Positions 20,223 to 29,638 of a stretch of 64,000 nt of DNA are shown here, in pieces (positions within the stretch are counted from its first letter, which is position 1; every line of letters starts with the position of its first letter). Origin of the DNA: Aliivibrio fischeri. GTDB taxonomy: Bacteria > Pseudomonadota > Gammaproteobacteria > Enterobacterales > Vibrionaceae. The stretch spans positions 1,860,001 to 1,924,000 of the forward strand of contig CP160629.1 in the NCBI GenBank assembly GCA_038993745.2, given 5' to 3'. The notes under the pieces were generated by a model that saw only the letters and a program-made list of their open reading frames with translations, made no database searches and was not told the origin of the DNA. The translations under genes were made by a program, and so were the position numbers.

Positions 20223-21053
20223 TTAACCTATTTTTCGTTCAATTTTATTAAATTCAGCCACAACCCAATCTCCAAATTCATTAAGTAAAGCAAGAACAGA
20301 ACGTTTTGGAACTTTACGCCCTTTTAATAATAAAACCACGCGTTCTATTTCAGTCTGTTTTTCTGGGTAATATTCCAAAAATTTTCGAGCACAAAGTACA
20401 GGATGATCGTACCAACCTTTATCTCGATGCATAACTAAAGAGTAGCAGCTTCTTAATAACTTTTTAGCGATAGTTTTTTGTTGCTCCACCTGAACGGCCA
20501 TATCTTGGCTAGTAGCTATTTTTTTAATATAAACACCTAACCATTCTTCAATATCCATGTTCATATTTTTCGCTATTTCCCAGCTAGGCTCAAAATCACC
20601 AAAACGTTCTGATAGATCATCACCATAGATACAAACACAACAATGTCTCAACCAAAAACCCCAGCTAAAAATCGACTCTAATTGCAACGCATCCGCCGCC
20701 TCACCAATGTTAAATGTAACACCGGTAATTTGAGGGTATTTAGATTGGAAACGAATTTTAATGGTATTAATTAGCGTTTGTTCTTTATTGGTCAATGGTG
20801 CAGATGTAATAAGGGTAACGTCAAGGTTAGAGCGACCAACAATAGCTTCACGTCTAGCAACGCTGCCATATAAATAAATACTATGAACGGATTTCGGTGC
20901 AGCAGAGCGAACATGAGTAATTAAATCATGAATTACCGGTTCAAACTCATTTTGAAATGGAGAGTGTTTATCAATAATTGGTAAAGTAAAACGAGACAAA
21001 ATGCACCCCAAATAAAGAATATTAAGGGACTTATGATCGCGATTTAACGTCAA
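20223..21053 (-). CDS. nucleotidyltransferase-domain protein
   Basis: A cytoplasmic protein of up to 276 aa with the Pol-beta-type nucleotidyltransferase signature IYLYGSVARRE...SNLDVTLIT (GS-x10-DxD-like; the second acidic residue is LDV). The rest is helical and I do not recognise a subfamily. The first ~18 residues are poorly supported: a TTG at 20999 preceded by GGGGTG gives a better start (SRFTLPIIDKH). The gene ends 4 bp before polB, so the two are probably one transcript; the functional link is unknown. Confidence 0.65.
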   Translation of the reverse strand: MTLNRDHKSLNILYLGCILSRFTLPIIDKHSPFQNEFEPVIHDLITHVRSAAPKSVHSIYLYGSVARREAIVGRSNLDVTLITSAPLTNKEQTLINTIKIRFQSKYPQITGVTFNIGEAADALQLESIFSWGFWLRHCCVCIYGDDLSERFGDFEPSWEIAKNMNMDIEEWLGVYIKKIATSQDMAVQVEQQKTIAKKLLRSCYSLVMHRDKGWYDHPVLCARKFLEYYPEKQTEIERVVLLLKGRKVPKRSVLALLNEFGDWVVAEFNKIERKIG

Positions 21054-21065
21054 AAAAGCAATAAA

Positions 21066-21089
21066 AAACCGGCCATTTAAAGCCGGTTT
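21066..21089 (-). terminator. terminator of the NhaC-family transporter
   Basis: Stem AAACCGGC / GCCGGTTT with an 8-nt loop and a T6 run on the minus strand, just past the stop at 21108. Confidence 0.8.
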
Positions 21090-21107
21090 ATTTTAAAATC
21101 TAACAAG

Positions 21108-22693
21108 TTATGCTGTTGCTGAGCGTCTTTTCGACATCATCATTAAAGCAAAACACGCTAAAACAAACGCAACACTTGCACCTGCAAATGCAACCAATAC
21201 TGAACTTGTAAAACCAAGTACGATATAGCCAACAGCTGAAACCGCTGCAATTGATAATGCATAAGGCAATTGAGTTGATACGTGATCAATATGGCAACAA
21301 CGAGCACCTGTCGAAGACAGAATCGTAGTATCTGAAATCGGCGAACAGTGATCACCAAATACTGAACCAGCTAAAACTGCACCTAACATAGGAAGAATTA
21401 ATGCAATATCGGTGGCACCAGCCATATCACCAGCGATTGGTAACATAATGCCGAAAGTACCCCATGATGTACCAGTACTGAATGCCATAATTCCTGATAA
21501 TAAGAACAAGATTACAGGGATCCAGTGAATACCAATGCTACCTTGTGCCAAACTAGATAAGTATGTACCAGTTTTCATATCACCGATAACTGAACCAATA
21601 GTCCAAGCAAAGAACAGAATTAGAATAGCGCCAAACATTGATTTCGCACCAATCCACATTGTCATACCTATATCTTTAGCTGACAGACCTTGACGGAATA
21701 CAGTAATTAGCGCAGATGCTAGACCAATTAAACCACCGTAACAAAGTGAAGCACCAACATCGGTATTTTCAAATGCACCTAAAATATTAAACGCTTTACC
21801 ATCTGCTGCTAACGCTTCGCCACCGGTATAAACCATGAAAGAGATCGTTGCGACAATTAACGTAATAATTGGGAAGATTAAATCTGAAACTTTACCAGTT
21901 TCACTCTCAACAATATTCAGCTCTTCATTTAAATCTTTTGATTCCGAATTAACACTCTGGTCATCAAAACCATTTCCACGAGCGGCTTCATTTTCATGAT
22001 GACGCATTGGACCAACATCAAGTTGGAACCAAACAACAGCAAATACCATTAATAGCGCAAATACCGCATAAAAGTTCATTGGAATTAAACGAACATAAGC
22101 ACCCAAAGCAGAATATTCAGTCACACCATGTGAAACTAAAATGCCACCAATAATAGTAATGATGTACGCCCCCAACTTGATGCAGGCATTAATACACACA
22201 TTGGAGCTGCTGTTGAATCTAGAATATAAGCTAACTTAGCACGTGATACATAAAAACGGTCAGTAACAGGGCGGGATATTGAACCAACGGCTAAGCTATT
22301 AAAGTAATCATCAACAAAAATAAACACGCCTAAAAAAGCAGCAAGTAATTTTGCACCGCGTTTACTTTTAATTCTCGTTTGTGCCCATTCAGCAAAGGCA
22401 CGAGTGCCACCTGAAAGAGTTAATAAAGCAGTTGTCATTCCTAACAAAATAAGGAAAGCAACAATACTCATGTTCCATGAATTAATAGAATCGCCATCGA
22501 TGAAAACACCTTTGACAGAACTAAATACATAAGAAGCGGTTCCTGATACGGAATAATTAGACAGTAAGATTGCGCCTAATACGATACCTACACCAAGAGA
22601 AAGTAACACTCGGCGAGTTAAAATTGCCAAACCCAGAGCTATAAGCGGGGGCAAAATTGAAATTGGAGAATTTGAAAAATCAGCTAAGTTCAT
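21108..22693 (-). pseudogene. NhaC-family antiporter, probable lysine transporter (LysW type), one frameshift
   Basis: Two frames join to about 528 aa with 11-12 predicted membrane helices. NhaC/antiporter signatures include FVDDYFNSLAVGSISRPVTD, ASSWG, FSTGTSWGTFGIMLP and GSVFGDHCSPISDTTILSS. The break is at the C5 run 22169-22173; adding one G on the coding strand turns ...PASSWGRT into PASSWGAYIITIIGG and restores the frame. A lysine riboswitch lies in its leader. Comparative genomics assigned riboswitch-controlled NhaC-like proteins of Vibrionales to lysine uptake (LysW), so lysine rather than Na+/H+ exchange is the likely substrate. That assignment is an inference from context. Confidence 0.85.
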
Positions 22694-22722
22694 GATCTAC
22701 AACAACCAGTCTGGTTGGAGAT

Positions 22723-22785
22723 CTACTGCAGATACGATAGATATCGTTATTAAGGAAGTGAATGAATAACATTCCCCTACAGTAG
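22723..22785 (-). promoter_or_regulatory. alternative pairing partner of the riboswitch P1 helix
   Basis: CTACTGTAG at the 3' side of P1 (22785-22777) can pair with CTGCAGTAG at 22731-22723, a 9-bp helix with one wobble. The two structures are mutually exclusive, giving an expression-platform switch. No T-tract follows, so the output may be translational; this part is inference. Confidence 0.45.
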
Positions 22786-22956
22786 CGCTCCATAGTTAAA
22801 AAATAAAATTGACTATGGCAGTGTTATTCCTCTTCGAAATAACCCCAGCTAATACGCTCGATTAACGTAATTAACTTCGGCACCGACTCCTTTCAATTGT
22901 CGTCATAAGTATCACCCTCTTACAATTTACTCTTAGGCGGTGCGCCTCTACCCTTT
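22774..22956 (-). ncRNA. lysine riboswitch (L box)
   Basis: On the minus strand the conserved L-box elements occur in order: AGAGGCGC, AAGAGTA, GAGGGTGATA, GAAAGGAG, GGTGCCGAAG, AGCTGGGGTTA, and ACACTGCCATAGTC ... GACTATGGAGCGCTACTG closing P1. It ends about 80 nt before the start of the NhaC-family transporter, and lysine binding should lower its expression. Confidence 0.93.
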
Positions 22957-23201
22957 TAGGTGCGGTTATTGTACGGATTGAAAACAATTTTGCAATACTA
23001 TATCTGAGTATTTTAACATTAAGTTATCTAGCTAATTAGAATGAAACATTTTAAAGTTATTTAGTAGCAGTCTTATCCTTAAGAATGGATATTATTAATA
23101 TTAATATCATTAATATTTTTTTATTCCTTTATCTAGAAATTTGTTATATTATTTTTCTGTTATATTATAATCATATTATCAAAATAATTATGGAATCAAA
23201 T
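22957..23201. other. divergent promoter region between the lysine riboswitch and hns
   Basis: Very AT-rich, with repeated ATTAAT/AATATT motifs at 23090-23120 that would be curved DNA and good H-NS targets (autoregulation is plausible). A TATAAT at 23166-23171 lies 31 bp before the hns ATG, but its -35 is unclear. Confidence 0.4.
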
Positions 23202-23606
23202 ATGTCTGATACAATTAAAACGCTGCTTAACCTACGCAGCCTACGTGCTTTATCTCGCGAAATGACTTTAGAACAATTAGAAGAAGCATTAGAAAAACTT
23301 CAATCTGTTGTTGCAGAACGTCAAGAATCTGAAGCAGAAGAGCGCGCTCAACTAGCTGAAAAACAAGCTAAACTTGAAGAGTTCCGTCAAATGATGATCG
23401 ACAGCGGCATCGCTCCTGAAGATCTATTAGACACTATGTCTGCTACAACAGTAAAAACAAAACAAAAACGCGCACCTCGTCCTGCAAAATATAAATTCCA
23501 AGATCACGCTGGTGAAGAGAAAACATGGACAGGCCAAGGCCGTACTCCTTCAGCTCTTCAAGCACAGCTTGATGCTGGTAAAAAACTAGAAGAGTTTTTA
23601 ATCTAA
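23202..23606 (+). CDS. hns: H-NS family nucleoid-structuring protein
   Basis: The 134-residue protein starts at the ATG of MSDTIKTLLNLRSLRAL; the frame is open 117 bp further up but those residues are AT-coded hydrophobic filler. Residues 1-65 form the oligomerisation coiled coil (LEEALEKLQSVVAERQESE). The C-terminal DNA-binding domain has KYKFQDHAGEEKTWTGQGRTPSAL; the loop TGQGRTP is the AT-hook-like minor-groove motif of H-NS (QGR). It silences AT-rich and horizontally acquired genes, such as the island at 60.4-63.3 kb could be. Confidence 0.96.
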   Translation: MSDTIKTLLNLRSLRALSREMTLEQLEEALEKLQSVVAERQESEAEERAQLAEKQAKLEEFRQMMIDSGIAPEDLLDTMSATTVKTKQKRAPRPAKYKFQDHAGEEKTWTGQGRTPSALQAQLDAGKKLEEFLI

Positions 23607-23630
23607 TAATACTCTTTAAAAAGTATATAA

Positions 23631-23657
23631 AAAGACCACTTACTCTAAGTGGTCTTT
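23631..23657 (+). terminator. hns terminator
   Basis: Perfect 12-bp stem AAAGACCACTTA with its complement, 3-nt loop, followed by a T7 run. Confidence 0.88.
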
Positions 23658-23882
23658 TTTTATTTTCATTTTATTACATTTAGAAACGTATTATTGCTCG
23701 AAACTTTAAACTAACTAAGGGTCACCTGAATAAGATAAAACTGACAAGGTTTTTATCGAATAATTACTTAATCATTGTTTTTTTAATACACCAATATTAA
23801 TACTATTATTAATAGTAATCTTTTCTATAAATCATAAGCTCTTACTCATTAATAAAACGAACTAAATAATATATAAAAATTC

Positions 23883-24634
23883 CTAGAACACGTACGCTAT
23901 ACCGACGTTACCTGTTGAACTTGTTGTATGCTCAATCATTGGACTATTTTCTAGGTTCCCCTCAAGGTTCACATAACGCAAACCGCCAGTCACTCGAACA
24001 TTTGGTGTAATGTGGAAATAAGTAGATAATCCAATAAAAAACTGTCCATCCCAATCTGCATTAAATTGGTCAACTCCAGTTCGTAACGCTTCTTCATTGG
24101 ATACTCCATATAAATGATTATTTAATTTCTCACTATTATATGAATACCCTAATGATGGTGTTATTGCCCACCCTCTCCCTCTTATTGGTAAACGCCAAGC
24201 CGCTTCTGCATAAAGACCATTATGAGTACGACCTACATCAGTTTCTCCTGTAAACTCGATAATCCCAACATGAGTAATCAACTGATAGCTCACCCCACCA
24301 AGCACAGTACTCTTACGTTCATCTAATTTTTGCATTGCTGCATCATTTGAATCATTAGGCTTAAACGTTCTAGGATCATAGACAAATCGAAATATTATAT
24401 TTTGAGGTGAACCTACTGGTTTTAAGCGATAACCACCACTAAACCCTCTAAGGAATAGATGTTCCCCTCATAACCAATCATAGGAATAATGGTTGTATTC
24501 GAAGGCGTCTCTTTATAAAAGGAAGGGGAATATGCAGCGGCGGCACCAAGAGACCATTGTGAAATTTTTGCATTAGCACTGCTATTGAATAACACCAAAA
24601 GACAAAAAACAGAGCGACTTATTAACTTACTCAC
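23883..24634 (-). pseudogene. MipA/OmpV family outer-membrane protein, one frameshift
   Basis: Two frames join to about 250 aa. The likely start is the GTG at 24634 (MSKLISRSVFCLLVLFNSSANA signal peptide), with AAGG upstream; an ATG at 24667 is also in frame. After cleavage, SQWSLGAAAAYSPSFYKETPSNTTIIPMIGYEG is the MipA/OmpV N-terminal pattern and the chain ends GNVGIAYVF with a terminal Phe. The break is in the A3 run 24441-24443; one added T in the coding strand changes GLVVVIA-stop to GFSGGYRLKPVGSPQ and keeps the frame open to the end. Family members are small outer-membrane barrels; substrate unknown. Confidence 0.82.
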
Positions 24635-24742
24635 AATGACAACCTTATATAACCACAGAATTAACAATACAACGTACGATTATACATAACCACACACCAT
24701 TTCATAGTTATTTAGGTTTTTTTGTTTATTTTAGATATAAAA

Positions 24743-24765
24743 AAAGCAGGCTAAGTGCCTGCTTT
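24743..24765 (-). terminator. fadR terminator
   Basis: Stem AAAGCAGGC / GCCTGCTTT, 5-nt loop, T-run on the minus strand, 19 bp after the fadR stop. Confidence 0.82.
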
Positions 24766-24783
24766 ATTCAATTTTAAATCGGA

Positions 24784-25626
24784 TTAACTATCATCTTCTC
24801 TAAAGTTGCTTGGTAAATTTAATTTCATTTCATTCCAAATCAAATTACCTTCCATACCGTACTGGCGCATTCTTGGCATTACAGCATCTTTACGTTCTTC
24901 TTCACAAATAAGCTTTAAGTCACGATAAAATTGTAAAGCTAACTCTCGAGCTTCAGAGTTAGAGAAGTAGTAACTACCAACTCGCGCATAAAGCTTTTTC
25001 AAACCATTAAAGATAAGCCCATAAATTTGATTGCCAGATTTAAAAGCAACACCTTGGAAAAGCATATAATCATAATAATTGAAGGTTTTAGCAATCAAGA
25101 TCTCTTCACGTTTGGCAGGATCTTTTTCGTTATCTTCTTTCACTTCAGCTTTAATTTTTGTTCCGAATGGGGATGCCTCTATGAAACTGTCCCAACTTTC
25201 TGCAGCAAGTAACTGTTCACACGATTCAATGACACGATTAAGTGTTCTTAAAGAGCCTTCTTTATTTGTCTTGAATGCTTGTCTCATGAAAATACAACTA
25301 ATGTTAGTTCGAGCAGCCAATAAGTCTTCAACAATTGAAGTGGCATTATTTGCATCAACTAATGTCATTAGTGTATCTAAAATATGCAAACCTGAGGTTT
25401 CCATATAATTGTTCACTTTTGTTGGTTTACCATGTTGAATTGTCAACCAACCATCACGAGCCAAACGTTGTAATACTTCTCGTAATGTCGTTCTCGTTAC
25501 ACCGATTAATTCAGAAAGCTCTCGCTCAGCTGGTAAAATTGAGCCTGGTGGAAAACGACCATTCCAAATACTTTCAATAATGTACTTTTCAGCGAATGCT
25601 GCAGGACTTTTTGCCTTAATAACCAT
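24784..25626 (-). CDS. fadR: fatty acid metabolism regulator FadR (long Vibrio form)
   Basis: GntR-family regulator of 280 residues. The N-terminal winged helix ([36 protein letters not shown]) binds DNA; the C-terminal helical domain binds long-chain acyl-CoA, which releases it. E. coli FadR has 239 residues; the extra ~40 lie around residues 138-180 ([20 protein letters not shown] region), the insertion known from Vibrio FadR that strengthens ligand response. It represses fad genes and activates fab genes. A matching operator lies before fadH at 37176-37192. It is divergent from nhaB as in E. coli. Confidence 0.97.
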   Translation of the reverse strand: MVIKAKSPAAFAEKYIIESIWNGRFPPGSILPAERELSELIGVTRTTLREVLQRLARDGWLTIQHGKPTKVNNYMETSGLHILDTLMTLVDANNATSIVEDLLAARTNISCIFMRQAFKTNKEGSLRTLNRVIESCEQLLAAESWDSFIEASPFGTKIKAEVKEDNEKDPAKREEILIAKTFNYYDYMLFQGVAFKSGNQIYGLIFNGLKKLYARVGSYYFSNSEARELALQFYRDLKLICEEERKDAVMPRMRQYGMEGNLIWNEMKLNLPSNFREDDS

Positions 25627-26072
25627 ACAAGTTTAAAATCCGTTCTTTAAATAAGATAACTGCACTCATCATACCACCAGTTCAATAAATCCTTAACTAT
25701 TTATTAAATTTACCTGTAATTTAGAAACACATTTCCAATTTTTAAGCCTTAATCTCCCTAATAAATCAAGAACTCTGCTACCTTTTTTCTATACATTTCT
25801 TTAGTTTTATTAATAAAACCGAGCAAAGGCACATTTTGATCAATTTACTTCTTTCCAAATATTGACTATTAAGGAATTAAGAGTAAAGTTCAGGCGTTTG
25901 GTATATAAGGTTAGGTATATATAGGTAGTTATTTGGTAAAGCAGTAAAATAAGCCTTGTTGTTTTTCTAAATAGTTGTTTATCTTTACTAATAACAATAT
26001 GTTAGGCGATTATTATCAACTCCCTACTTAACCTTATTTTTAGAATTATCGTAATAATGTAGAGAGCATCAC
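25627..26072. other. divergent fadR-nhaB intergenic region
   Basis: 446 bp, AT-rich, no coding frame or RNA recognised. It must hold the promoters for both genes; no TGGTC-N-GACCA FadR box is seen here. A run of related GGTATATA/GGTTAGGTA repeats lies at 25900-25930 (meaning unknown). Confidence 0.4.
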
Positions 26073-27665
26073 ATGTCTATTTCGCTAGGGAATGCATTTA
26101 TCAAAAACTTTCTTGGTAAAGCCCCCGATTGGTACAAAATCGCAATACTTTCATTTCTTGTAATCAACCCACTTGTCTTCTTCTTTGTAGATCCGTTTAC
26201 TGCAGGTTGGTTGCTGGTTGTTGAATTCATTTTTACTCTTGCAATGGCGCTAAAATGTTACCCATTACAGCCTGGTGGTTTATTAGCTATAGAAGCAATA
26301 GCCATTGGTATGACAAGCCCTGAGCAAGTAAAACATGAACTAGTAGCCAATATCGAAGTACTTTTACTACTCGTATTCATGGTTGCTGGAATCTACTTCA
26401 TGAAGCAATTGCTTCTATTTATCTTTACTAAAATACTCATTGGTATTAAGTCTAAAACTGCTTTATCAGTGGCATTCTGTTTTACCGCTGCATTTTTATC
26501 AGCTTTCCTTGATGCCTTAACTGTAATTGCTGTTGTAATTAGTGTTGCTGTTGGTTTCTATGCAATTTATCACCGTGTTGCATCTGGCCAAGGTGGTTCA
26601 CAAACTCATGATCATACTTGTGATAGCGATGTTGATGAATTAACACGTGAAGATTTAGAAGACTACCGTGCTTTTTTACGTAGCTTATTAATGCATGCAG
26701 GTGTTGGTACCGCTCTTGGTGGTGTAATGACAATGGTGGGAGAACCACAAAACTTGATCATTGCGGACCAAGCTGGTTGGTTATTTGGTGAATTCATTAT
26801 CCGTATGCTTCCAATTACAGCGCCAGTATTTATCTGTGGTATTTTAACTTGTATCGCTGTTGAAAAATTAGGTATTTGTGGCTACGGTGCAAAATTGCCT
26901 GAAAACGTACGTAAAATCCTAGAAGACTACGAAGCAGAAGAACGTAAAAACCGTACTAATATCGATAACGCTAAATTAATCATTCAAGGTTTAATTGCGG
27001 TATGGCTAATTGTTGGTTTAGCACTTCATCTTGCTGCCGTTGGTCTAATTGGTTTATCAGTGATTATCCTTGCAACTGCATTTACAGGTGTGATTGAAGA
27101 ACACTCTATGGGTAAAGCGTTTGAAGAGGCTCTGCCATTCACCGCCCTATTAGCCGTATTCTTTGCCGTTGTAGCTGTAATCATTGACCAAGAGCTATTT
27201 AAACCAATCATTGACGCTGTACTTGCAGTAGAAGATAAAGGTGCACAATTAGCACTGTTCTATGTAGCAAATGGCTTACTTTCTATGGTATCTGATAACG
27301 TGTTCGTTGGTACAGTTTACATTAATGAAGTAAAAGCAGCATTAATGGATGGTGTTATTACACGTGATCAATTTGATCTACTAGCTGTAGCTATCAATAC
27401 AGGTACAAATTTACCATCTGTTGCTACACCAAACGGTCAAGCAGCTTTCCTATTCTTATTAACGTCTGCTCTTGCTCCGTTAATTCAATTATCATACGGC
27501 CGTATGGTATGGATGGCTCTTCCTTATACAATTGTGTTAGCACTAGTTGGTATGTTTGGTATCATTTTCTTCCTTGAACCTATGACTGCAATGTTCTACG
27601 ATCTTGGTTGGATTGCACCTGGAACAATAGAAAGTGCAACTTCTGCGATTTCTAGTGGTCATTAA
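26073..27665 (+). CDS. nhaB: Na+/H+ antiporter NhaB
   Basis: A 530-residue inner-membrane protein with about 12 helices, covering the NhaB family from [22 protein letters not shown] to [16 protein letters not shown]. Family hallmarks include [22 protein letters not shown] and [20 protein letters not shown]. It exchanges sodium for protons and supports pH and Na+ homeostasis of a marine bacterium. The order fadR / nhaB - dsbB is conserved with E. coli and Vibrio. Confidence 0.97.
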   Translation: MSISLGNAFIKNFLGKAPDWYKIAILSFLVINPLVFFFVDPFTAGWLLVVEFIFTLAMALKCYPLQPGGLLAIEAIAIGMTSPEQVKHELVANIEVLLLLVFMVAGIYFMKQLLLFIFTKILIGIKSKTALSVAFCFTAAFLSAFLDALTVIAVVISVAVGFYAIYHRVASGQGGSQTHDHTCDSDVDELTREDLEDYRAFLRSLLMHAGVGTALGGVMTMVGEPQNLIIADQAGWLFGEFIIRMLPITAPVFICGILTCIAVEKLGICGYGAKLPENVRKILEDYEAEERKNRTNIDNAKLIIQGLIAVWLIVGLALHLAAVGLIGLSVIILATAFTGVIEEHSMGKAFEEALPFTALLAVFFAVVAVIIDQELFKPIIDAVLAVEDKGAQLALFYVANGLLSMVSDNVFVGTVYINEVKAALMDGVITRDQFDLLAVAINTGTNLPSVATPNGQAAFLFLLTSALAPLIQLSYGRMVWMALPYTIVLALVGMFGIIFFLEPMTAMFYDLGWIAPGTIESATSAISSGH

Positions 27666-27688
27666 TAAGGTAAACTACTTTTGATAGC

Positions 27689-27714
27689 AAAGGCTCTGTA
27701 GATACGGGGCCTTT
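27689..27714 (+). terminator. probable nhaB terminator or attenuator
   Basis: AAAGGC / GCCTTT (extendable through TC/GG wobbles) followed by ATTTTTAT, between nhaB and dsbB. The stem is short, so read-through into dsbB is likely. Confidence 0.5.
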
Positions 27715-27733
27715 ATTTTTATAAGGAATAAAA

Positions 27734-28243
27734 ATGCAAGCCCTTAATCATTTCTCACGCATTCGCCTATCTTGGTTTCTGCTACTACTTTGTATTATTT
27801 TTTTCGAAGCCTCCGCACTGACCTTTCAACACATAATGAAACTTCCACCTTGTGTTATGTGTATTTATGAGCGTGTTGCAATGATGGGGATAGGTGGCGC
27901 CGCTATTATTGGGTTATTAAACCCAAATAACCTTATTATTCGTTGGTGTGGTTTCATTGCATGGGGGATCAGTGCTGGGTGGGGGCTTAAGCTTGCGCTT
28001 GAGCATGTTGATTTCCAATTAAACCCTTCACCATTTTCAACCTGCGATTTATTTGTAACCTTCCCTTCATGGGCACCATTAAATAAATGGGCACCGTGGA
28101 TGTTTGAAGCTTATGGTGACTGCAGCAAGATCGTATGGCAATTCTTAACGCTAACGATGCCTCAGTGGCTAGTTATTATTTTTGCAGGTAACTTAATTGC
28201 TTTGGCTATTTTTGTTATCGCACAATTCTTCAATAAAAAATAA
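27734..28243 (+). CDS. dsbB: disulfide bond formation protein B
   Basis: A 169-residue inner-membrane protein with four helices. The quinone-coupled pair is in PPCVMCIYERVAM (CxxC, about residues 41-44) and the DsbA-interacting pair is the Cys in PFSTCDLF and the Cys in YGDCSKI. It re-oxidises periplasmic DsbA and passes electrons to ubiquinone. A ribosome binding site (AAGGA) precedes the ATG. It lies 68 bp after nhaB. Confidence 0.97.
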   Translation: MQALNHFSRIRLSWFLLLLCIIFFEASALTFQHIMKLPPCVMCIYERVAMMGIGGAAIIGLLNPNNLIIRWCGFIAWGISAGWGLKLALEHVDFQLNPSPFSTCDLFVTFPSWAPLNKWAPWMFEAYGDCSKIVWQFLTLTMPQWLVIIFAGNLIALAIFVIAQFFNKK

Positions 28244-28263
28244 TAGCAATATTGCTAATAGTA

Positions 28264-28300
28264 AAAAGCCGCCACTAATTACGTATTAGTGGCGGCTTTT
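28264..28300. terminator. bidirectional terminator between dsbB and the SEC-C gene
   Basis: Perfect 16-bp stem AAAAGCCGCCACTAAT with its complement and a 5-nt loop, A/T-runs on both sides; among the strongest hairpins in the window. Confidence 0.9.
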
Positions 28301-28314
28301 TTATTTTTAGTGCT

Positions 28315-28929
28315 TTATTTACCACAGCATTGTTTAAATTTCTTACCGCTATTGCACGGACAAGCATCATTACGGCCAATATCTTTATATGGATTTACTT
28401 TCTGGCCTTTATAACCAATCTGCAACTCATCAGCAGCCATTGCGACTTCAAGAATCATCATATCTAATTGTGGAAGCATGCTTTTTAGAGTTGGAGGAGT
28501 CTCAATCCCCGCTTCTTTCATTTGAGCCTGTGTTTGCTCTTCATCAAGTGCAAGCATTAACGTTGTTAGTAATGCTGATAACATACGAGAAGTGCCATCA
28601 CCAATGCTTACTTCAGCCCACATATCTTCAATTAAAGGCCAAACACTCATAAAACCTTCAGCGAAATCAGCCAATAAGTCAACGTTCTCAGTATCGATCA
28701 AATTGGCAATTTCATATTCATTACGTTTAAGTAATGTGTATTGCTGTTCAATTTGATGAATAACTGCATTTTTAATATTCAAAGTTACATCAGTACCAAC
28801 AAGACCATTCAACCACACTTCTGGCTCTAAAGGTTTTGTTGCCATATTTGCGGCTAGCACAGCACCTTCAAGAAATACATTTGTGCAGGTTAAATCTGCA
28901 TCACTTAGAGAAATTAATTGGTACTTCAT
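28315..28929 (-). CDS. YecA/UPF0149 family protein with C-terminal SEC-C zinc motif
   Basis: The 204-residue protein has an all-helical YecA/YgfB-like domain (FAEGFMSVWPLIEDMW is the family's 'F-x-x-G' patch) and ends in a SEC-C motif, GRNDACPCNSGKKFKQCCGK, with CxC-x8-CC ligands for zinc. The same motif in SecA binds SecB and ribosomes; YecA itself has been linked to SecA-like ribosome binding in E. coli. The role here is inferred only from family. It converges on dsbB. Confidence 0.85.
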   Translation of the reverse strand: MKYQLISLSDADLTCTNVFLEGAVLAANMATKPLEPEVWLNGLVGTDVTLNIKNAVIHQIEQQYTLLKRNEYEIANLIDTENVDLLADFAEGFMSVWPLIEDMWAEVSIGDGTSRMLSALLTTLMLALDEEQTQAQMKEAGIETPPTLKSMLPQLDMMILEVAMAADELQIGYKGQKVNPYKDIGRNDACPCNSGKKFKQCCGK

Positions 28930-29030
28930 TATTTTTTCACTTTTTAAATTAAGTTTTCGGCGTAGTATAGCGCAAATAATTATTAGAGCCTAAGTGCCGT
29001 TATTATTAATTTTTGCTTGTTGAGAACATT

Positions 29031-29588
29031 ATGAAAAAAAATCGAGGATTTACACTCATAGAGTTGATCGTTGTTATTGTTATCTTAGGAATTTTAGCCG
29101 TTACGGCTGCACCACGATTTTTAAGCTTGCAAAACGATGCTCATAAATCTAGAGCTAAAGGTGTCTTTGCCGAATTCACCTCTGGAGTTAATTTGTACCA
29201 TGCTGCTTGGTTAACACAAGGTGAACCATCAGTCAGTTCAGGTGTAGCTGTAGAGTACGGAGACGAAAAGATATTTCCATCTGCTGAAGGGTTTCCACTT
29301 GGTACAACAAACCATCAAGGCATTATTACTGGTGAAGGTTGTGGTGAGCTTTGGAATGCATTACTAAATCAAGACTTAACTATTTCTGAATATAAAGGTG
29401 ATGATTTTATTACTTCTAGTACAGATATAGAATATTGGTATGGCTCACCTGTTACAGGTAAACCACAAGCTTGTATGTATTACTATACATCAGATATCAC
29501 TAATAAAAATCATCAGGGTTATCGACTGAATTATTTCCCATCGACGGGAGAAACGATAATTACTACTTATAACAAAGGAAGTAAGTGA
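29031..29588 (+). CDS. orphan type IV pilin-like (pseudopilin) protein, paralogue 2
   Basis: 185 residues from the ATG at 29031 (a TTG six codons upstream is in frame but gives an atypical leader). The leader MKKNRG precedes FTLIELIVVIVILGILAVTAAPRF, the PilD site and N-terminal helix. The C-terminal domain has GEGCGELWNALL and ACMYYYTSD, the same spaced cysteines as the protein at 1163-1723. No other pilus gene is adjacent. It ends 50 bp before dusC; the hairpin between them could serve as end of one and control of the other. Confidence 0.82.
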   Translation: MKKNRGFTLIELIVVIVILGILAVTAAPRFLSLQNDAHKSRAKGVFAEFTSGVNLYHAAWLTQGEPSVSSGVAVEYGDEKIFPSAEGFPLGTTNHQGIITGEGCGELWNALLNQDLTISEYKGDDFITSSTDIEYWYGSPVTGKPQACMYYYTSDITNKNHQGYRLNYFPSTGETIITTYNKGSK

Positions 29589-29610
29589 CATAGGCTGCCT
29601 TTCCCCTACA

Positions 29611-29638
29611 ATCCCACCTCCAATAAAAGAGGTGGGAT
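29611..29638 (+). promoter_or_regulatory. hairpin enclosing the dusC ribosome binding site
   Basis: A perfect 10-bp stem ATCCCACCTC / GAGGTGGGAT with an 8-nt loop; the dusC ATG begins at the very next base (29639). The Shine-Dalgarno GAGGTGG is wholly inside the stem. There is no T-run, so it is unlikely to be only a terminator for the pilin gene. Confidence 0.6.

Noticed and set aside
21108..22693. Reading the riboswitch-controlled gene as a plain nhaC pseudogene
   Set aside because: One base repairs the frame and the regulatory context specifies lysine, so neither decay nor sodium transport is the best reading.
23085..23201. A 39-residue N-terminal extension of H-NS from the ATG at 23085
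   Set aside because: The residues are AT-rich hydrophobic filler, H-NS normally starts MSDTIK..., and the ATG at 23202 has a plausible ribosome binding site.
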